The notes: a model not told the origin generated them from the letters alone. Numbered from the stretch's first letter, positions 44,100-53,432 are shown. The stretch is 64,000 bases of DNA from Bacteroides fragilis NCTC 9343 (GCF_000025985.1 NC_003228.3:3038001-3102000); one strand, 5' to 3'. Translations and numbers: made by a program.

Positions 44100-45218
44100 T
44101 CAACCGCTTTTCCGATAGCTCTTCACTGCCCAAACATTGAAAAGCAGTGCAAAGGCCAGCAACGCCCCCAGCTGTGGCAACAAATCAATAAAGCCACTCC
44201 CTTTGAGATAAACCATACGCATCACTTGCATAAAATATTTCAGAGGATTGAGCATTGTTATCCATTGCGCCCATTCGGGCATACTACGAATAGGGGTAAA
44301 CAGCCCGCTCATCAGAATCAGGATCAACATACAGAACCACATGACAAACATAGCTTGCTGCATCGTAGCCGAATGGTTGGAAATGACCAACCCGAGGCCG
44401 GATACAGCCAGGACAAATACAATGGAGAAACAATAGATGACCCAAAAATGCCCCACAGGAAAGATACCATAAAGTGTCCATGCCAAAACAAAGCAAAGAG
44501 TCAGGACAACAAAACCGATCAGCCAATAGGGAATCAATTTGGCAAGAATAAAGGTAAACTTTCCGACAGGAGTTACATTGATCTGTTCAATCGTACCGGC
44601 TTCTTTCTCCCCTACTATATTTAATGCAGGCAGAAAGCCGCAAAGCATCGTAAGCAACATCACCATCAGGGCCGGAACCATAAACAGCTTATAATCCAAA
44701 CGGGCATTAAAAAGATTCTGGGTGAGAATATCAATCCGGGGCAGATTTCCGTCGGCAGAGAAAGAGGTGGTACCGCTTTCAGTCCGTAATTCTTCTCCAT
44801 AGTCATTGACAATGGCAGACAAATAGGAACTTCCCAAGCCACCCTTGGTACCATTCACGGCATTGACAGCCAAAAGTACGTTGGCAGCACCGCCATTCAC
44901 CCAATCCTTCTCGAAGCCTCTGGGTATTTCAAGTAACAGGTCGGCTGTTCCCGCTTCAATCGCCTCCATACCTTTTTCGTAAGAATCCGGCAAAGCAGTG
45001 GTCTGAAAGTAAGTTGAAGCCGTTATTTTATCCACCAGCCTGCGGGAAATAACCGAATGATCATTATCAATTATATTCATCCGGATATTTTTTATCTCAA
45101 GATTGGCCGCCCAAGGCATAAGAAGCATAATCATGCAAGGGAAGATAAATATCAACCTCGGCAGGAAGGAGTTGCGGAGCAACTGCTTGAATTCTTTCTC
45201 TATAAGATATTTAATCAT
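44100..45218 (-). CDS. ABC-2 type transporter permease (second permease of the exporter)
   Basis: The 372-residue protein has one membrane segment at the N-terminus (about 20-40), a large periplasmic domain (about 45-180) and five membrane helices in the C-terminal half, the layout of YbhR/YhhJ ABC-2 permeases. The motif GEKEAGTIEQINVTPV is the family coupling segment. It overlaps the previous permease by 4 bases, an ATGA overlap. Together with the partner permease it should form the heterodimeric membrane part of a drug or lipid exporter. It is the last gene of the operon. Confidence 0.92.
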   Translation of the reverse strand: MIKYLIEKEFKQLLRNSFLPRLIFIFPCMIMLLMPWAANLEIKNIRMNIIDNDHSVISRRLVDKITASTYFQTTALPDSYEKGMEAIEAGTADLLLEIPRGFEKDWVNGGAANVLLAVNAVNGTKGGLGSSYLSAIVNDYGEELRTESGTTSFSADGNLPRIDILTQNLFNARLDYKLFMVPALMVMLLTMLCGFLPALNIVGEKEAGTIEQINVTPVGKFTFILAKLIPYWLIGFVVLTLCFVLAWTLYGIFPVGHFWVIYCFSIVFVLAVSGLGLVISNHSATMQQAMFVMWFCMLILILMSGLFTPIRSMPEWAQWITMLNPLKYFMQVMRMVYLKGSGFIDLLPQLGALLAFALLFNVWAVKSYRKSG

Positions 45219-46315
45219 AACCTGTTTTTGAATTTCTTGAAGCTTATTGTTATCAACAGAACTGCCATCAAAGCCAGAATACTGACTTCAGACCATACAA
45301 ACGAGATGTCCACTCCCTCGATCATCAACTTACGTACAGCCTGAATATACCAGCAAGCAGGCAGTATATCAGAAATTAATTGCAGCACCAAAGGCATACT
45401 TTCTATCGGAAATATCATACCCGAAAGCAACATGGTAGGCATCATCAGTACCAAACCCGAGGCCAGCATGGCAGCTACCTGTGTCCGTGTCACCGTAGAG
45501 ATAAGTAATCCCAGCGACAACGATACAAAAATGAAAAGCAACGACACCATAATCAGCCAGAACAGGCTGCCTGCCACAGGCACATCGAGTACATAAACAG
45601 AAAGCAACAGAATCGTCGTAAGATTGACAAATGACAATACAAAATAGGGAACTGCCTTGGCCAGAATAATAAACAGCGGTTTCACCGGAGACACCAACAG
45701 GATCTCCATCGTGCCGGTTTCCTTCTCCCGGACAATAGAGATAGAGGTCATCATGGCACAAATCAACATCAAGATAAGCCCCATCACACCGGGTACAAAA
45801 TTGTAAGCACTCTTCATCTGAGGGTTATAAAGCAATTTCACATTGGGTACGACAGAAGGCACTGACATTCCGGGAGGAAGCATTTCCTGCCGGACAGCAG
45901 CAATCACTCCTGTGGCATAGCCGGCTTGTGTGGTAGCCATATTCGGATCCGTTGCATCGGAAACCACTTGCACACGGGCATCACCTGTATAAAGGCGGTC
46001 GGCAAACTGCTCACTGAAAACGAGTGCCATATCTATCTCGTTTTCCTGAAACGCCCTTTCCATCTCTTGCGGAGAATGTAAAAGGCACTTCACGGAAAAG
46101 TATTCGCTGGCATCCAGACGATCGATAATTTTGCGTGTGACGATGTCATTCGACGGATCGAGTACGCCCACTCGTACATTTTTCACTTCTGTAGTGATGG
46201 CAAAGCCAAAGAGGATAATCTGCACGACAGGCATTCCCAACAAAATCAACATAGTCCGCCGGTCACGGAATATGTGGAAGAATTCCTTTTTTACAAATGC
46301 TATAAATTGTTTCAT
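45215..46315 (-). CDS. ABC-2 type transporter permease (first permease of the exporter)
   Basis: The 366-residue protein has the same layout as its neighbour: N-terminal helix, extracytoplasmic domain, then five helices, with the coupling motif REKETGTMEILLVSPV. It corresponds to YbhS of the E. coli YbhFSR exporter. It starts 3 bases after the ATPase gene and overlaps the next permease by 4 bases. The substrate cannot be read from the sequence. Confidence 0.92.
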   Translation of the reverse strand: MKQFIAFVKKEFFHIFRDRRTMLILLGMPVVQIILFGFAITTEVKNVRVGVLDPSNDIVTRKIIDRLDASEYFSVKCLLHSPQEMERAFQENEIDMALVFSEQFADRLYTGDARVQVVSDATDPNMATTQAGYATGVIAAVRQEMLPPGMSVPSVVPNVKLLYNPQMKSAYNFVPGVMGLILMLICAMMTSISIVREKETGTMEILLVSPVKPLFIILAKAVPYFVLSFVNLTTILLLSVYVLDVPVAGSLFWLIMVSLLFIFVSLSLGLLISTVTRTQVAAMLASGLVLMMPTMLLSGMIFPIESMPLVLQLISDILPACWYIQAVRKLMIEGVDISFVWSEVSILALMAVLLITISFKKFKNRL

Positions 46316-46318
46316 ATA

Positions 46319-47779
46319 CTAATCAGCTTTACGCACTGCCTTACGGGCCAGTTGTTGGAATACATCATCCATCGTATCGGCATGAAAATGCGCCTTCAAC
46401 CCACGGGGGGTGTCAAGTACTTCGATACGTCCGTCCACCATGATAGATACACGGTTACAATATTCTGCTTCATCCATGTAATGGGTAGTCACAAAGACCG
46501 TTATCCCCCGGTCGGCAGCCTGATAAATCAGTTCCCAGAACTGACGGCGGGTAGCCGGATCGACTCCTCCCGTCGGTTCATCAAGAAACACGATCCGGGG
46601 ATTGTGGAAGATTGAAACGGAAAAGGCCAGTTTCTGTTTCCATCCCAAAGGCAGGCTTTTCACAAGTGTGTCACGCTCTCCGCTGAAGCCCAGGCGATCA
46701 AGAAGAGCATCTGTCTTTTCGGCTATTTCCCGATCCTGCATTCCGTAAATTCCGGCAAAGAGGCGGATGTTCTCCCACACTTTAAGGTCCTCATACAACG
46801 AAAACTTCTGGCTCATATAACCGATATTCTTCTTTACCTCTTCGGGGTGAGCCGCTACATCAAAACCTGCTACCCGCGCCATGCCCGAAGTAGGCTTACT
46901 CAGTCCGCAAAGCATACGCATAGCAGTGGTCTTCCCTGCACCGTTTGCTCCGAGAAATCCGAAGATCTCTCCACGGTTTACCCGAAAGGAGATATGATCG
47001 ACTGCGGTAAAATGACCGAAACACTTGGTCAATTGATCCACCTCGATGGCAAAATCGTTTCCGGCGTGCACTTCCGTACGTTCCAGACCGGGCGGGCAAA
47101 GAATATGGCTGAAACGTTGCAGGATACGTTCCGGCACATCGATGCCTTGTATCTCACCCTCATTGATAAAAGCGATACGGTCACATTGACGGGCTTCGTC
47201 CATGATCGGAGTGGAAACAAGAATTGTGATACCTTGATCCTTAAGATGCCTCAGCATTTCCCAGAACTCCTTGCGCGAAACAGGATCCACACCGGTAGTC
47301 GGCTCGTCCAGAAAAAGAATCTCCGGCTTATGAATCAACGCACAACTCAAAGCAAGTTTTTGCTTCATTCCCCCGGATAAAGCTCCTGCCCTGCGTTTAC
47401 GGAAAGGCTCTATTTGCTGATAGATATCTTTCACCAGATCGTAGTTTTCACGAATGGTCGTATGAAACACGGTAGCGAAAAAGTCAAGATTCTCCTCCAC
47501 TGTCAGATCCTGATAGAGCGAAAAGCGTCCGGGCATATATCCCACTTGTTGCCGGATTTGTTTGTAGTCTTTCACGACATCGAGTCCGTTCACTGTAGCT
47601 GTCCCGCTATCGGCCAGCAACAATGTGGTCAATATCCGGAAGAGAGTGCTCTTACCTGCTCCGTCCGGGCCGATAATACCGAATAATTCGCCGGGATTTA
47701 CAGAAAAGGTAGCACTTTTCAGGGCTTCTACCTCCCCGTAACGTTTCGTCACGTCATTTACAGATACAGCTGGTTTCAT
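46319..47779 (-). CDS. ABC transporter with two fused ATPase domains (YbhF-like)
   Basis: The 486-residue protein carries two ABC ATPase modules in one chain. The first has Walker A GPDGAGKSTLFRIL, signature LSGGMKQKLALSCA and Walker B ILFLDEPTTGVDP. The second has Walker A GANGAGKTTAMRML and Walker B IVFLDEPTGGVDP, but its signature reads LPLGWKQKLAFS, without the usual SGG. The pattern matches YbhF. It drives the two ABC-2 permeases encoded directly downstream. The gene is 13 bases after the HlyD-type adaptor. Confidence 0.93.
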   Translation of the reverse strand: MKPAVSVNDVTKRYGEVEALKSATFSVNPGELFGIIGPDGAGKSTLFRILTTLLLADSGTATVNGLDVVKDYKQIRQQVGYMPGRFSLYQDLTVEENLDFFATVFHTTIRENYDLVKDIYQQIEPFRKRRAGALSGGMKQKLALSCALIHKPEILFLDEPTTGVDPVSRKEFWEMLRHLKDQGITILVSTPIMDEARQCDRIAFINEGEIQGIDVPERILQRFSHILCPPGLERTEVHAGNDFAIEVDQLTKCFGHFTAVDHISFRVNRGEIFGFLGANGAGKTTAMRMLCGLSKPTSGMARVAGFDVAAHPEEVKKNIGYMSQKFSLYEDLKVWENIRLFAGIYGMQDREIAEKTDALLDRLGFSGERDTLVKSLPLGWKQKLAFSVSIFHNPRIVFLDEPTGGVDPATRRQFWELIYQAADRGITVFVTTHYMDEAEYCNRVSIMVDGRIEVLDTPRGLKAHFHADTMDDVFQQLARKAVRKAD

Positions 47780-47792
47780 AAGCAGGCATCAT

Positions 47793-48689
47793 TTATAACT
47801 TCACTCCTCCGTACATACCTATCTTCAGAAGTCCATCGTTCTTTACCGCTATCTTAACGGCATACACCAGATTGGCACGTTCTTCTTTTGTCAGAATCGT
47901 TTTAGGAGTAAACTCCGAACGATCTGAAATCCATGTCACGACACCCGGATATTCCTTACGCTCATCTCCCCCATAATCGGAAAAGACCGTCACCCGATTG
48001 CCAAGTTTGACTTGTGAAAGCTGTTCGGAAGTGATATAGGCACGAAGATACATCTGATCGATATCTGCCACCTTAAAAAGAGGTTTACCCACAGCAGCCA
48101 GCTCCCCGGCTTCGGCATATTTTGCCAATACAGTACCACTGATAGGCGAAACGACGTGACACTTCGCCAATTGGTCTTCTACTTGTGCCACCTGGATTGC
48201 GACTGATGATCCTTGTTCCGTCAAACTGTTCGTACTGTTCTGTAAAGACGACATCTGGGCAGTAAGCTGCCGTTCGAGCAATGCGATCTGTGCCTCCCAA
48301 TCATCCAGTTGCTTCTGATTGGCGGCTCCCGCTTTCAACAGGTTTTCCACACGTCTCTTCTCTCTCCGGGCGGTAGCGATCTGCTGCCGGGTAGCAGCAA
48401 TCTGTTTGTTAACATCCGGACGTTGGCTTTCAACCGACTTCATGCTGGCCTGCAATTGCAGTTTCTTCAGATAGAGTTGTAGCGTATCGATCAGCCCTAC
48501 TTCTTCGCCTGCTTTCAGCCGGGTACCTTCTTCAACATGAAAGTACAAGAGTTTCCCCGAAGCTTCGGCCGAAACCAGAACTTCCGTAGCTTCGAAAGTT
48601 CCCGTGGCATCATAATCCGAAGTTCTGCTTCCACAAGCGGAAAGTAAAGCCAGTAAGTATAGACATCCTATAAATTTCATTGATTTCAT
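47793..48689 (-). CDS. HlyD/YbhG-type periplasmic adaptor lipoprotein
   Basis: The 298-residue protein has a lipoprotein signal (LLALLSAC, Cys19 from the first Met; a start three codons later is equally possible). It shows the membrane-fusion layout: a lipoyl half (LVSAEASGKLLYFHVEEGTRLKAGEEVG), a long coiled-coil (about 75-170, rich in Gln, Arg and Lys), and a second lipoyl and barrel part (VVSPISGTVLAKYAEAGELAAVGKPLFKVADI). It should bridge the ABC-2 exporter and the TolC channel encoded in the same operon. Confidence 0.92.
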   Translation of the reverse strand: MKSMKFIGCLYLLALLSACGSRTSDYDATGTFEATEVLVSAEASGKLLYFHVEEGTRLKAGEEVGLIDTLQLYLKKLQLQASMKSVESQRPDVNKQIAATRQQIATARREKRRVENLLKAGAANQKQLDDWEAQIALLERQLTAQMSSLQNSTNSLTEQGSSVAIQVAQVEDQLAKCHVVSPISGTVLAKYAEAGELAAVGKPLFKVADIDQMYLRAYITSEQLSQVKLGNRVTVFSDYGGDERKEYPGVVTWISDRSEFTPKTILTKEERANLVYAVKIAVKNDGLLKIGMYGGVKL

Positions 48690-48727
48690 AACTGCTATTC
48701 TATTTTTGTTTCAGTAATAAGAGAAGT

Positions 48728-49984
48728 TTAATTATTCGTTGTATACTTCAGTTGATACATGTTCATCAAGAGCTGTACTTCATGCAGCGCCTTGGTTTGT
48801 CGCGCCAGGTTCTCGGAAGTCATGTCCCGAAGCATATCGGTTACGGTCATGGTACCATTGGCCACTTTGGCTTCCGAGGCCTTGCGGATACTGGTTCGCA
48901 AACGGATTATTTCGTCATCGTCCGCCATCTGCCGGCGCACACTCTCTACGGCACTCCCCTGCTGGGTTGCCTGAAGGCGGGTATTAAACAGGAACACATC
49001 CCGGTTACTGTCCAACAGCTGACGATTGGCAGCTATCACCCGCCGGTCGTTGCGTAAAGTATACAAACTACCGAAGTTCCACGACAAGCGGACTCCTGCC
49101 ACATAGTAAGGCGAGAATTCATTTTTCAGCATATTAAGTCCCGGATTACCGTATGCTCCCTGAACAAACAGCCCGAAACGTGGCATCAGCTGAGTTTTCA
49201 AAGCTTCTTCCTGCACTTGTAAACGTCCGTTTTGCGCATCAAACCATATCAGCTCCGGACGGTTATTCGCTATCACCGGTATATCCCATTCCGGCACCGG
49301 CTTCTGCAAAGAGATCCCGGCAGGCATCTCTTCGCCTGTCAGCAATGCAAGCATAGACAGATAGGCCTGACGAGAGGAGGTCAGTTCTATCCGCTTTTGC
49401 CGGGTATTAAGCTGTTCCACACTGACAGCATCCAGATCGGACTGGCTGGCTATGCCATTCTCAATGTACGATGAAATCTGCTTATTGGTATGTTCCAGAT
49501 CTTCCAGAAAGAGTTGGTTTTGCCTTAACTGTTCGTCCAGTAACAGAATTCCGAAGTACACTTGATTCACCCGCTCGGTAAGTGCATACATATCTACGTT
49601 CAATTTCTCCCGGTCCACATCCGACGATGCCTTGACCTGCTCTTTTCTCGAACGAATCTCACCGCCGTCCCAAATGTTCTGTTTCAGTTCCAGCATCACC
49701 TGATACTGGTCTTTCGGCAAACCTTTGATATCTACTCCGGGAACCTGTACAGGCAATTCCGTAACCTCACTCTGCCAACTGGCCTTACCCGAAAGGGTAA
49801 ACTGAGGCAGATAACCTTTCGACGCATTGGCCAGATTATATTCTTTTGTCTTCTCTATCAATCCATACTGCCTTACCAGCGGATAGTTTTCCCGGGTTTT
49901 CCGTTGACACTCTTCAAGGGTGATCTGTCCATACATCAGCAGGGCAAACAGGGAAAAAGACAAAGAAAAGATAACTCGTTTCAT
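48728..49984 (-). CDS. TolC family outer membrane efflux channel
   Basis: The ATG at 49984 gives 418 residues beginning MKRVIFSLSFSLFALLMYGQ, a signal peptide; the eleven codons before it are not needed. Two OEP repeats are visible, each with long amphipathic helices (TLEECQRKTRENYPLVRQYG and, in the second half, NGRLQVQEEALKTQLMPRFG). TolC-type proteins form the outer-membrane exit duct. It is the first gene of the exporter operon, followed by adaptor, ATPase and two permeases, so the operon encodes a complete tripartite exporter. Confidence 0.93.
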   Translation of the reverse strand: MKRVIFSLSFSLFALLMYGQITLEECQRKTRENYPLVRQYGLIEKTKEYNLANASKGYLPQFTLSGKASWQSEVTELPVQVPGVDIKGLPKDQYQVMLELKQNIWDGGEIRSRKEQVKASSDVDREKLNVDMYALTERVNQVYFGILLLDEQLRQNQLFLEDLEHTNKQISSYIENGIASQSDLDAVSVEQLNTRQKRIELTSSRQAYLSMLALLTGEEMPAGISLQKPVPEWDIPVIANNRPELIWFDAQNGRLQVQEEALKTQLMPRFGLFVQGAYGNPGLNMLKNEFSPYYVAGVRLSWNFGSLYTLRNDRRVIAANRQLLDSNRDVFLFNTRLQATQQGSAVESVRRQMADDDEIIRLRTSIRKASEAKVANGTMTVTDMLRDMTSENLARQTKALHEVQLLMNMYQLKYTTNN

Positions 49985-50014
49985 ATTCCTATTCCTATTA
50001 ATTCTTCTTTTCGA

Positions 50015-50022
50015 CAAAGATA
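50015..50022 (-). promoter_or_regulatory. -7 promoter element of the exporter operon
   Basis: The minus strand reads TATCTTTG, matching TAnnTTTG, 30 bases before the tolC-like ATG at 49984. Confidence 0.6.
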
Positions 50023-50088
50023 GGAAATAAGAACACGCAAGCAGGTTCCAATTGTTTGCAATAATGTTCTATTTGTTCGATTCCCACA

Positions 50089-50138
50089 TAAAAAAAGTAT
50101 GGGGATGTGTCAAAATCCGTATGATGACACACCCCCAT
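50089..50138 (-). terminator. Terminator downstream of the third propeller lipoprotein
   Basis: On the minus strand 50125-50138 pairs with 50099-50112 over 14 bp with one G-U, followed by seven T. It lies about 58 bases beyond the stop at 50196. Confidence 0.85.
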
Positions 50139-50195
50139 CACATCTGGGAATAATAGTTTCTAAGTCGGTATCACCCTCTTCTGTATACCGGCTCT

Positions 50196-51356
50196 TTATT
50201 TCTTAACCTTTCCGATAAACAGAACATTATTATCATTCTCAGTCAAAGTAGCCGCCAGTTCCTTGAGTTTCTGTTCATCCTGACCGGAGCATTTGCCGGA
50301 AGCGATCTGTTTTTCTATCTTTTCAATCAACTGTCCCGGTTCCAGACTCTGTATAAAGTATCCGCGATAAAAGCTGTGGCCCGGAGCCGGAATAGGAAGG
50401 TTACCGTAAAAGTCGTTCACAAGGCGGAAATAAGAAGAAGCATTCTTCTCAGTGTCTACCAAGACATCTCCACCTCCCTCTCCCTTATTACCCCAGTAGG
50501 TGACAATGAAATGATGGGGAAGTCTGTAATATAAATGTATCGGCTTCTCATTCATATTCGGGAAAGTCATCGTGAATTTCGGCAACAGTTTATTGCCGGC
50601 GGGATCGTAAGTGAAAAGAGTATCTATACCGGTATGGAAGAAATCGAAATCGCCACAGTTCCTATAAGAGAAAACCTCTCCGTCGAAGTTCATCACCTTC
50701 GTTGCGGCAGTTGCCGGAATTTGGTTCAGTATATTCCCTTCGGTATCCACCCTGAAAGCAAGGGGCTCACCTTCCTCGAAAGGCATGTGTACAACAGATA
50801 AGCTTCCGTCTTCATTCACCCATATTTTCGCTTTATTAATTTGCATGGGAAGCGGAATATCTTTAATCCATTGCCCGTTGATATCATACATCATGATTCT
50901 TTTCCCCACAAAAGGTGTGAAGAAGATATGGCCGTTCTTCTCATCAATGCATTCATCGTAGAGGGTGGTGTCATATTCACCGGGACCGCTTCCTACGGAA
51001 CCGACATTATACAGAAACTTACCATCCCTGTCAAACAGTTTAAACACATCCTGGTTTCCCTGACGGATACCGATATGCTTATCGGTAGCATTGATAAACC
51101 AGGCTTTGAAGTATGCCTCTTCAGAGGTCTCAAAACGCACGATGCGACAGTCTTCCACAAACTCGCTGAGCGGCACTTCTATCGTGTCTTTTACAGCCGA
51201 TAAGTCACATACCGTCAGTTTGTTTCCGTTGCTTTCGACAGTAGTTACGCTTCCATCGTTTGCTTCCATAGCTTTAGGTTCCCGGGGGGAAGTGTTGCAA
51301 GCGGATAGGCATCCCAGCAACAAAGCGGAGGACAGGAGTAGATAAGAGGTTTTCAT
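50196..51356 (-). CDS. Six-bladed beta-propeller lipoprotein (paralog 3)
   Basis: The 386-residue protein has a lipoprotein signal with Cys20 (GCLSAC). Blades such as FKLFDRDGKFLYNVGSVGSGPGEY and MMYDINGQWIKDIPLPMQ resemble the two tandem propellers at 1180-3817, though the overall identity is clearly lower and the C-terminus differs. The IVRFETSEEAYF segment corresponds to the LETTDSCL segment of the others. The ligand is unknown. It is transcribed alone, divergently from an araC-type gene, and lies downstream of nothing that would explain its job. Confidence 0.78.
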   Translation of the reverse strand: MKTSYLLLSSALLLGCLSACNTSPREPKAMEANDGSVTTVESNGNKLTVCDLSAVKDTIEVPLSEFVEDCRIVRFETSEEAYFKAWFINATDKHIGIRQGNQDVFKLFDRDGKFLYNVGSVGSGPGEYDTTLYDECIDEKNGHIFFTPFVGKRIMMYDINGQWIKDIPLPMQINKAKIWVNEDGSLSVVHMPFEEGEPLAFRVDTEGNILNQIPATAATKVMNFDGEVFSYRNCGDFDFFHTGIDTLFTYDPAGNKLLPKFTMTFPNMNEKPIHLYYRLPHHFIVTYWGNKGEGGGDVLVDTEKNASSYFRLVNDFYGNLPIPAPGHSFYRGYFIQSLEPGQLIEKIEKQIASGKCSGQDEQKLKELAATLTENDNNVLFIGKVKK

Positions 51357-51387
51357 GCAGAATTATATTTAAGTTATTAATTACTAA

Positions 51388-51395
51388 CAAATATA
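51388..51395 (-). promoter_or_regulatory. -7 promoter element of propeller lipoprotein 3
   Basis: The minus strand reads TATATTTG, matching TAnnTTTG, 31 bases before the ATG at 51356. Confidence 0.5.
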
Positions 51396-51658
51396 CGAAT
51401 AGTTCGTAACTCCGGATTGTTTGTATGGATAAATTTGATTCCGATTAAATTATATTAACTGTTTTGAAACAAACTCCACACTACCGTCTGCCCTTCATTA
51501 CCCCAATGACAGCCACACTCTTCAGCCCGGCCGGGAGATCAGGCTCCGGTCCGGATGTATCTTTCGGTTCGCGGGAGCATGCATTAAATTTCATTCTTTT
51601 ATGGGATAAAATATGCTATTCTTTATATCGGACCTGCTTATAAATCGTATATTTTACC

Positions 51659-51666
51659 TAAGTTTG
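51659..51666 (+). promoter_or_regulatory. -7 promoter element of the AraC-type regulator
   Basis: TAAGTTTG matches TAnnTTTG and lies 21 bases before the ATG at 51688. Confidence 0.5.
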
Positions 51667-51687
51667 CCGTGTGATAAAAACTGATTT

Positions 51688-52575
51688 ATGGAAAAGAACA
51701 AACCTCTGGAACTGGCGCTCGACCTGCTGAAACACAGCAATATCGTACGCAATAACGAATATCGCTTTGTCACCCCCGATTTCGGGATTGTCATCAGCTT
51801 CACCCATATGGAAAGCCGCCTGTTCCGTCTGGGACAGCCCTACCGGCTGAAAGAAGGAAGAATTATCCGGGGACTACGCGGCAAAGCCCGGATCACAATC
51901 AACCTGATAGAGTACAACATATATCCCCAAACCATTGCCACATTCCTCCCCGGCTCTATCATCGAACTTTTGGAGTTCACACCCGATTATGATTTTCAGA
52001 TGATTGCAGCCGACAAAGATTTCCTTCCGCTCCTGCGAGGCGACCAGCTCTTTGAATCGCATACACGGCAAAACCTTGTCACGCAGGTGACGGATACCGA
52101 ATGGAAACTGTCAGATGCATATTTCACGCTGATATGGGACACGGTTCAGGAAGTCCCTTTCCGCCGGGAAGTGGTGCAGCATCTGCTCGCAGCCTTGTTG
52201 CACAACATAAAGTATATACGCACGGAAGAAGCGAACGACACTTCCCACAGGTTTTCACATCAGGAAGAAATATTCTGGCGGTTCATCGCATTGGTGAACG
52301 AGTTCAGCAAAAACGAACGCACCGTGGGCTTCTATGCCGACAAGTTATGCCTGACCCCACGTTACCTGAACACCCTGATCCGGCAGGTCAGTCACCAGAC
52401 AGTAATGGAATGGATCAACCAGTCCGTCATTCTCGAAGCAAAAGTGTTATTGAAACACAGCAATCTGCTTGTTTACCAAATCTCGGACGAACTTCATTTT
52501 CCGAATCCCTCTTTCTTCTGCAAGTTCTTTAAGCGAATGACGGGAATGACTCCACAGGAATATCAAAAAAGGTGA
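51688..52575 (+). CDS. AraC family transcriptional regulator
   Basis: The 295-residue protein has an N-terminal cupin-like sensor part (about 20-150) and a C-terminal AraC DNA-binding region (about 195-295) with two helix-turn-helix units: TVGFYADKLCLTPRYLNTLIRQVS and the second VYQISDELHFPNPSFFCKFFKRMTGMTPQEYQ, the latter being the family hallmark. Its target is not shown by the sequence. Likely candidates by position are the divergent propeller lipoprotein and the exporter operon beyond it. The stop codon lies inside a 16-base palindrome. Confidence 0.93.
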   Translation: MEKNKPLELALDLLKHSNIVRNNEYRFVTPDFGIVISFTHMESRLFRLGQPYRLKEGRIIRGLRGKARITINLIEYNIYPQTIATFLPGSIIELLEFTPDYDFQMIAADKDFLPLLRGDQLFESHTRQNLVTQVTDTEWKLSDAYFTLIWDTVQEVPFRREVVQHLLAALLHNIKYIRTEEANDTSHRFSHQEEIFWRFIALVNEFSKNERTVGFYADKLCLTPRYLNTLIRQVSHQTVMEWINQSVILEAKVLLKHSNLLVYQISDELHFPNPSFFCKFFKRMTGMTPQEYQKR

Positions 52576-52584
52576 ATTCACCTT
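52569..52584. repeat. 16-base palindrome over the araC stop codon
   Basis: AAGGTGAATTCACCTT is a perfect palindrome that includes the TGA stop. Flanking ATATCAA/TTGATAT bases extend the dyad with a 3-base asymmetry. No T-run follows, so it is at best a weak terminator. Confidence 0.5.
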
Positions 52585-53135
52585 GATATCCTTACTGCAT
52601 ATTTACCTGCCATTTTATTGTTATTTCCACTTGTTTGCTTACTCACACTTTTATCAAAACAGGTATAATAGAGGACAGGATTGCATACAGAACGCATACA
52701 AAACGCAAAATAATGCAGAATCGGATCGGAATATTCAATAAAGATGCTCTTTTCCTAAGGAACCAAAGTGGTATTTCTTTAAAAGAGAGGCGGCATTAGT
52801 TTAAAACAAAAGCTCTATTTCATTAAAACAAACGTTGCATCAGGTATAAAGAAAGCGTAAGAAGCTTCCTATCGTCCGCTTATCTACTTTTCAGCATAGA
52901 CAATCCCTCTGTTTACCCAATAGCAATCGGCGTGCAAAAGCGCGATGCAGACAACACATGCAACAAGGAAAGAGAAAAACAGCCGCCATAATGCGACTCT
53001 ACAGACAATAAAAGTAACTTATTGAAAAACAGGAACAGGAATATAAGCCGTTATTTGATAGCCCATAAACAAACTACCCGATATAGCGTAAGCTACATCG
53101 GGTAGAAAATACAAAACGGCATAATCAGCACTTTG
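52576..53135. other. 560-base region without a supported gene
   Basis: Apart from the palindrome at its left edge and the terminator at 53074-53105, I see no gene, RNA or repeat here. The longest start-to-stop frames are under 30 codons, such as one beginning at the ATG near 52712. The stretch is AT-rich and could hold a decayed gene or an untranslated region, but nothing supports a specific call. Confidence 0.45.
53074..53105 (-). terminator. Terminator of the thioredoxin-like gene
   Basis: On the minus strand 53092-53105 pairs with 53074-53087 over 14 bp (one G-U) with a 4-base loop and a T-rich tail. It lies 31 bases beyond the stop at 53136. Confidence 0.8.
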
Positions 53136-53432
53136 CTATTTAAACTCTTCCAATACCAGTTTAAGTTCATCGATGGTCAGTTCTCCCACTTGTCTCCACA
53201 ATTCGTGCCCGCGCTGCAAGAGAATAAAAGCCGGGGCTGTCTCGATATTGAACGAATCTGCCACTGTCTTGTCCTCCACGATATTCACTTTAATCACCTC
53301 GGAAACTTGCTTCTCGTAAGTCCGTACTACAGGTTCCAGCCATTCATAATGAGGAGACCAGTCTGCATAAAATTCCACCAACACCAGACGGTTCGTTCCG
53401 GATACGGCATCCAATTGCTCTGCTATATTCAT
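53136..53432 (-). CDS. Thioredoxin-fold protein without the CXXC active site
   Basis: The 98-residue protein has the thioredoxin order of elements: RLVLVEFYADW (strand and active-site loop), VVRTYEKQVSEVIKVNIVEDKT, the SFNIETAPAFILLQRG segment with the cis-proline, and a final helix. The active-site position reads W25-S26-P27-H28-Y29 where W-C-G-P-C is expected, so both redox cysteines are gone. It cannot act as a classical disulfide reductase and may be a chaperone or binding module. It has no signal peptide and its own terminator. Confidence 0.85.
   Translation of the reverse strand: MNIAEQLDAVSGTNRLVLVEFYADWSPHYEWLEPVVRTYEKQVSEVIKVNIVEDKTVADSFNIETAPAFILLQRGHELWRQVGELTIDELKLVLEEFK

Larger units (their letters stand above)
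51357..51687. other. Divergent intergenic region between propeller 3 and araC
   Basis: This 331-base gap holds -7 elements for both flanking genes (51388-51395 minus and 51659-51666 plus) and a short ACGAA/TTCGT dyad beside the minus-strand one at about 51395-51407. Bases 51480-51600 are richer in GC than the rest and I see no gene or repeat in them. Confidence 0.5.

Noticed and set aside
52712..52800. 28-codon frame in the region between araC and the thioredoxin-like gene
   Set aside because: It is too short, has no Shine-Dalgarno site and no promoter element, and shows no family pattern.
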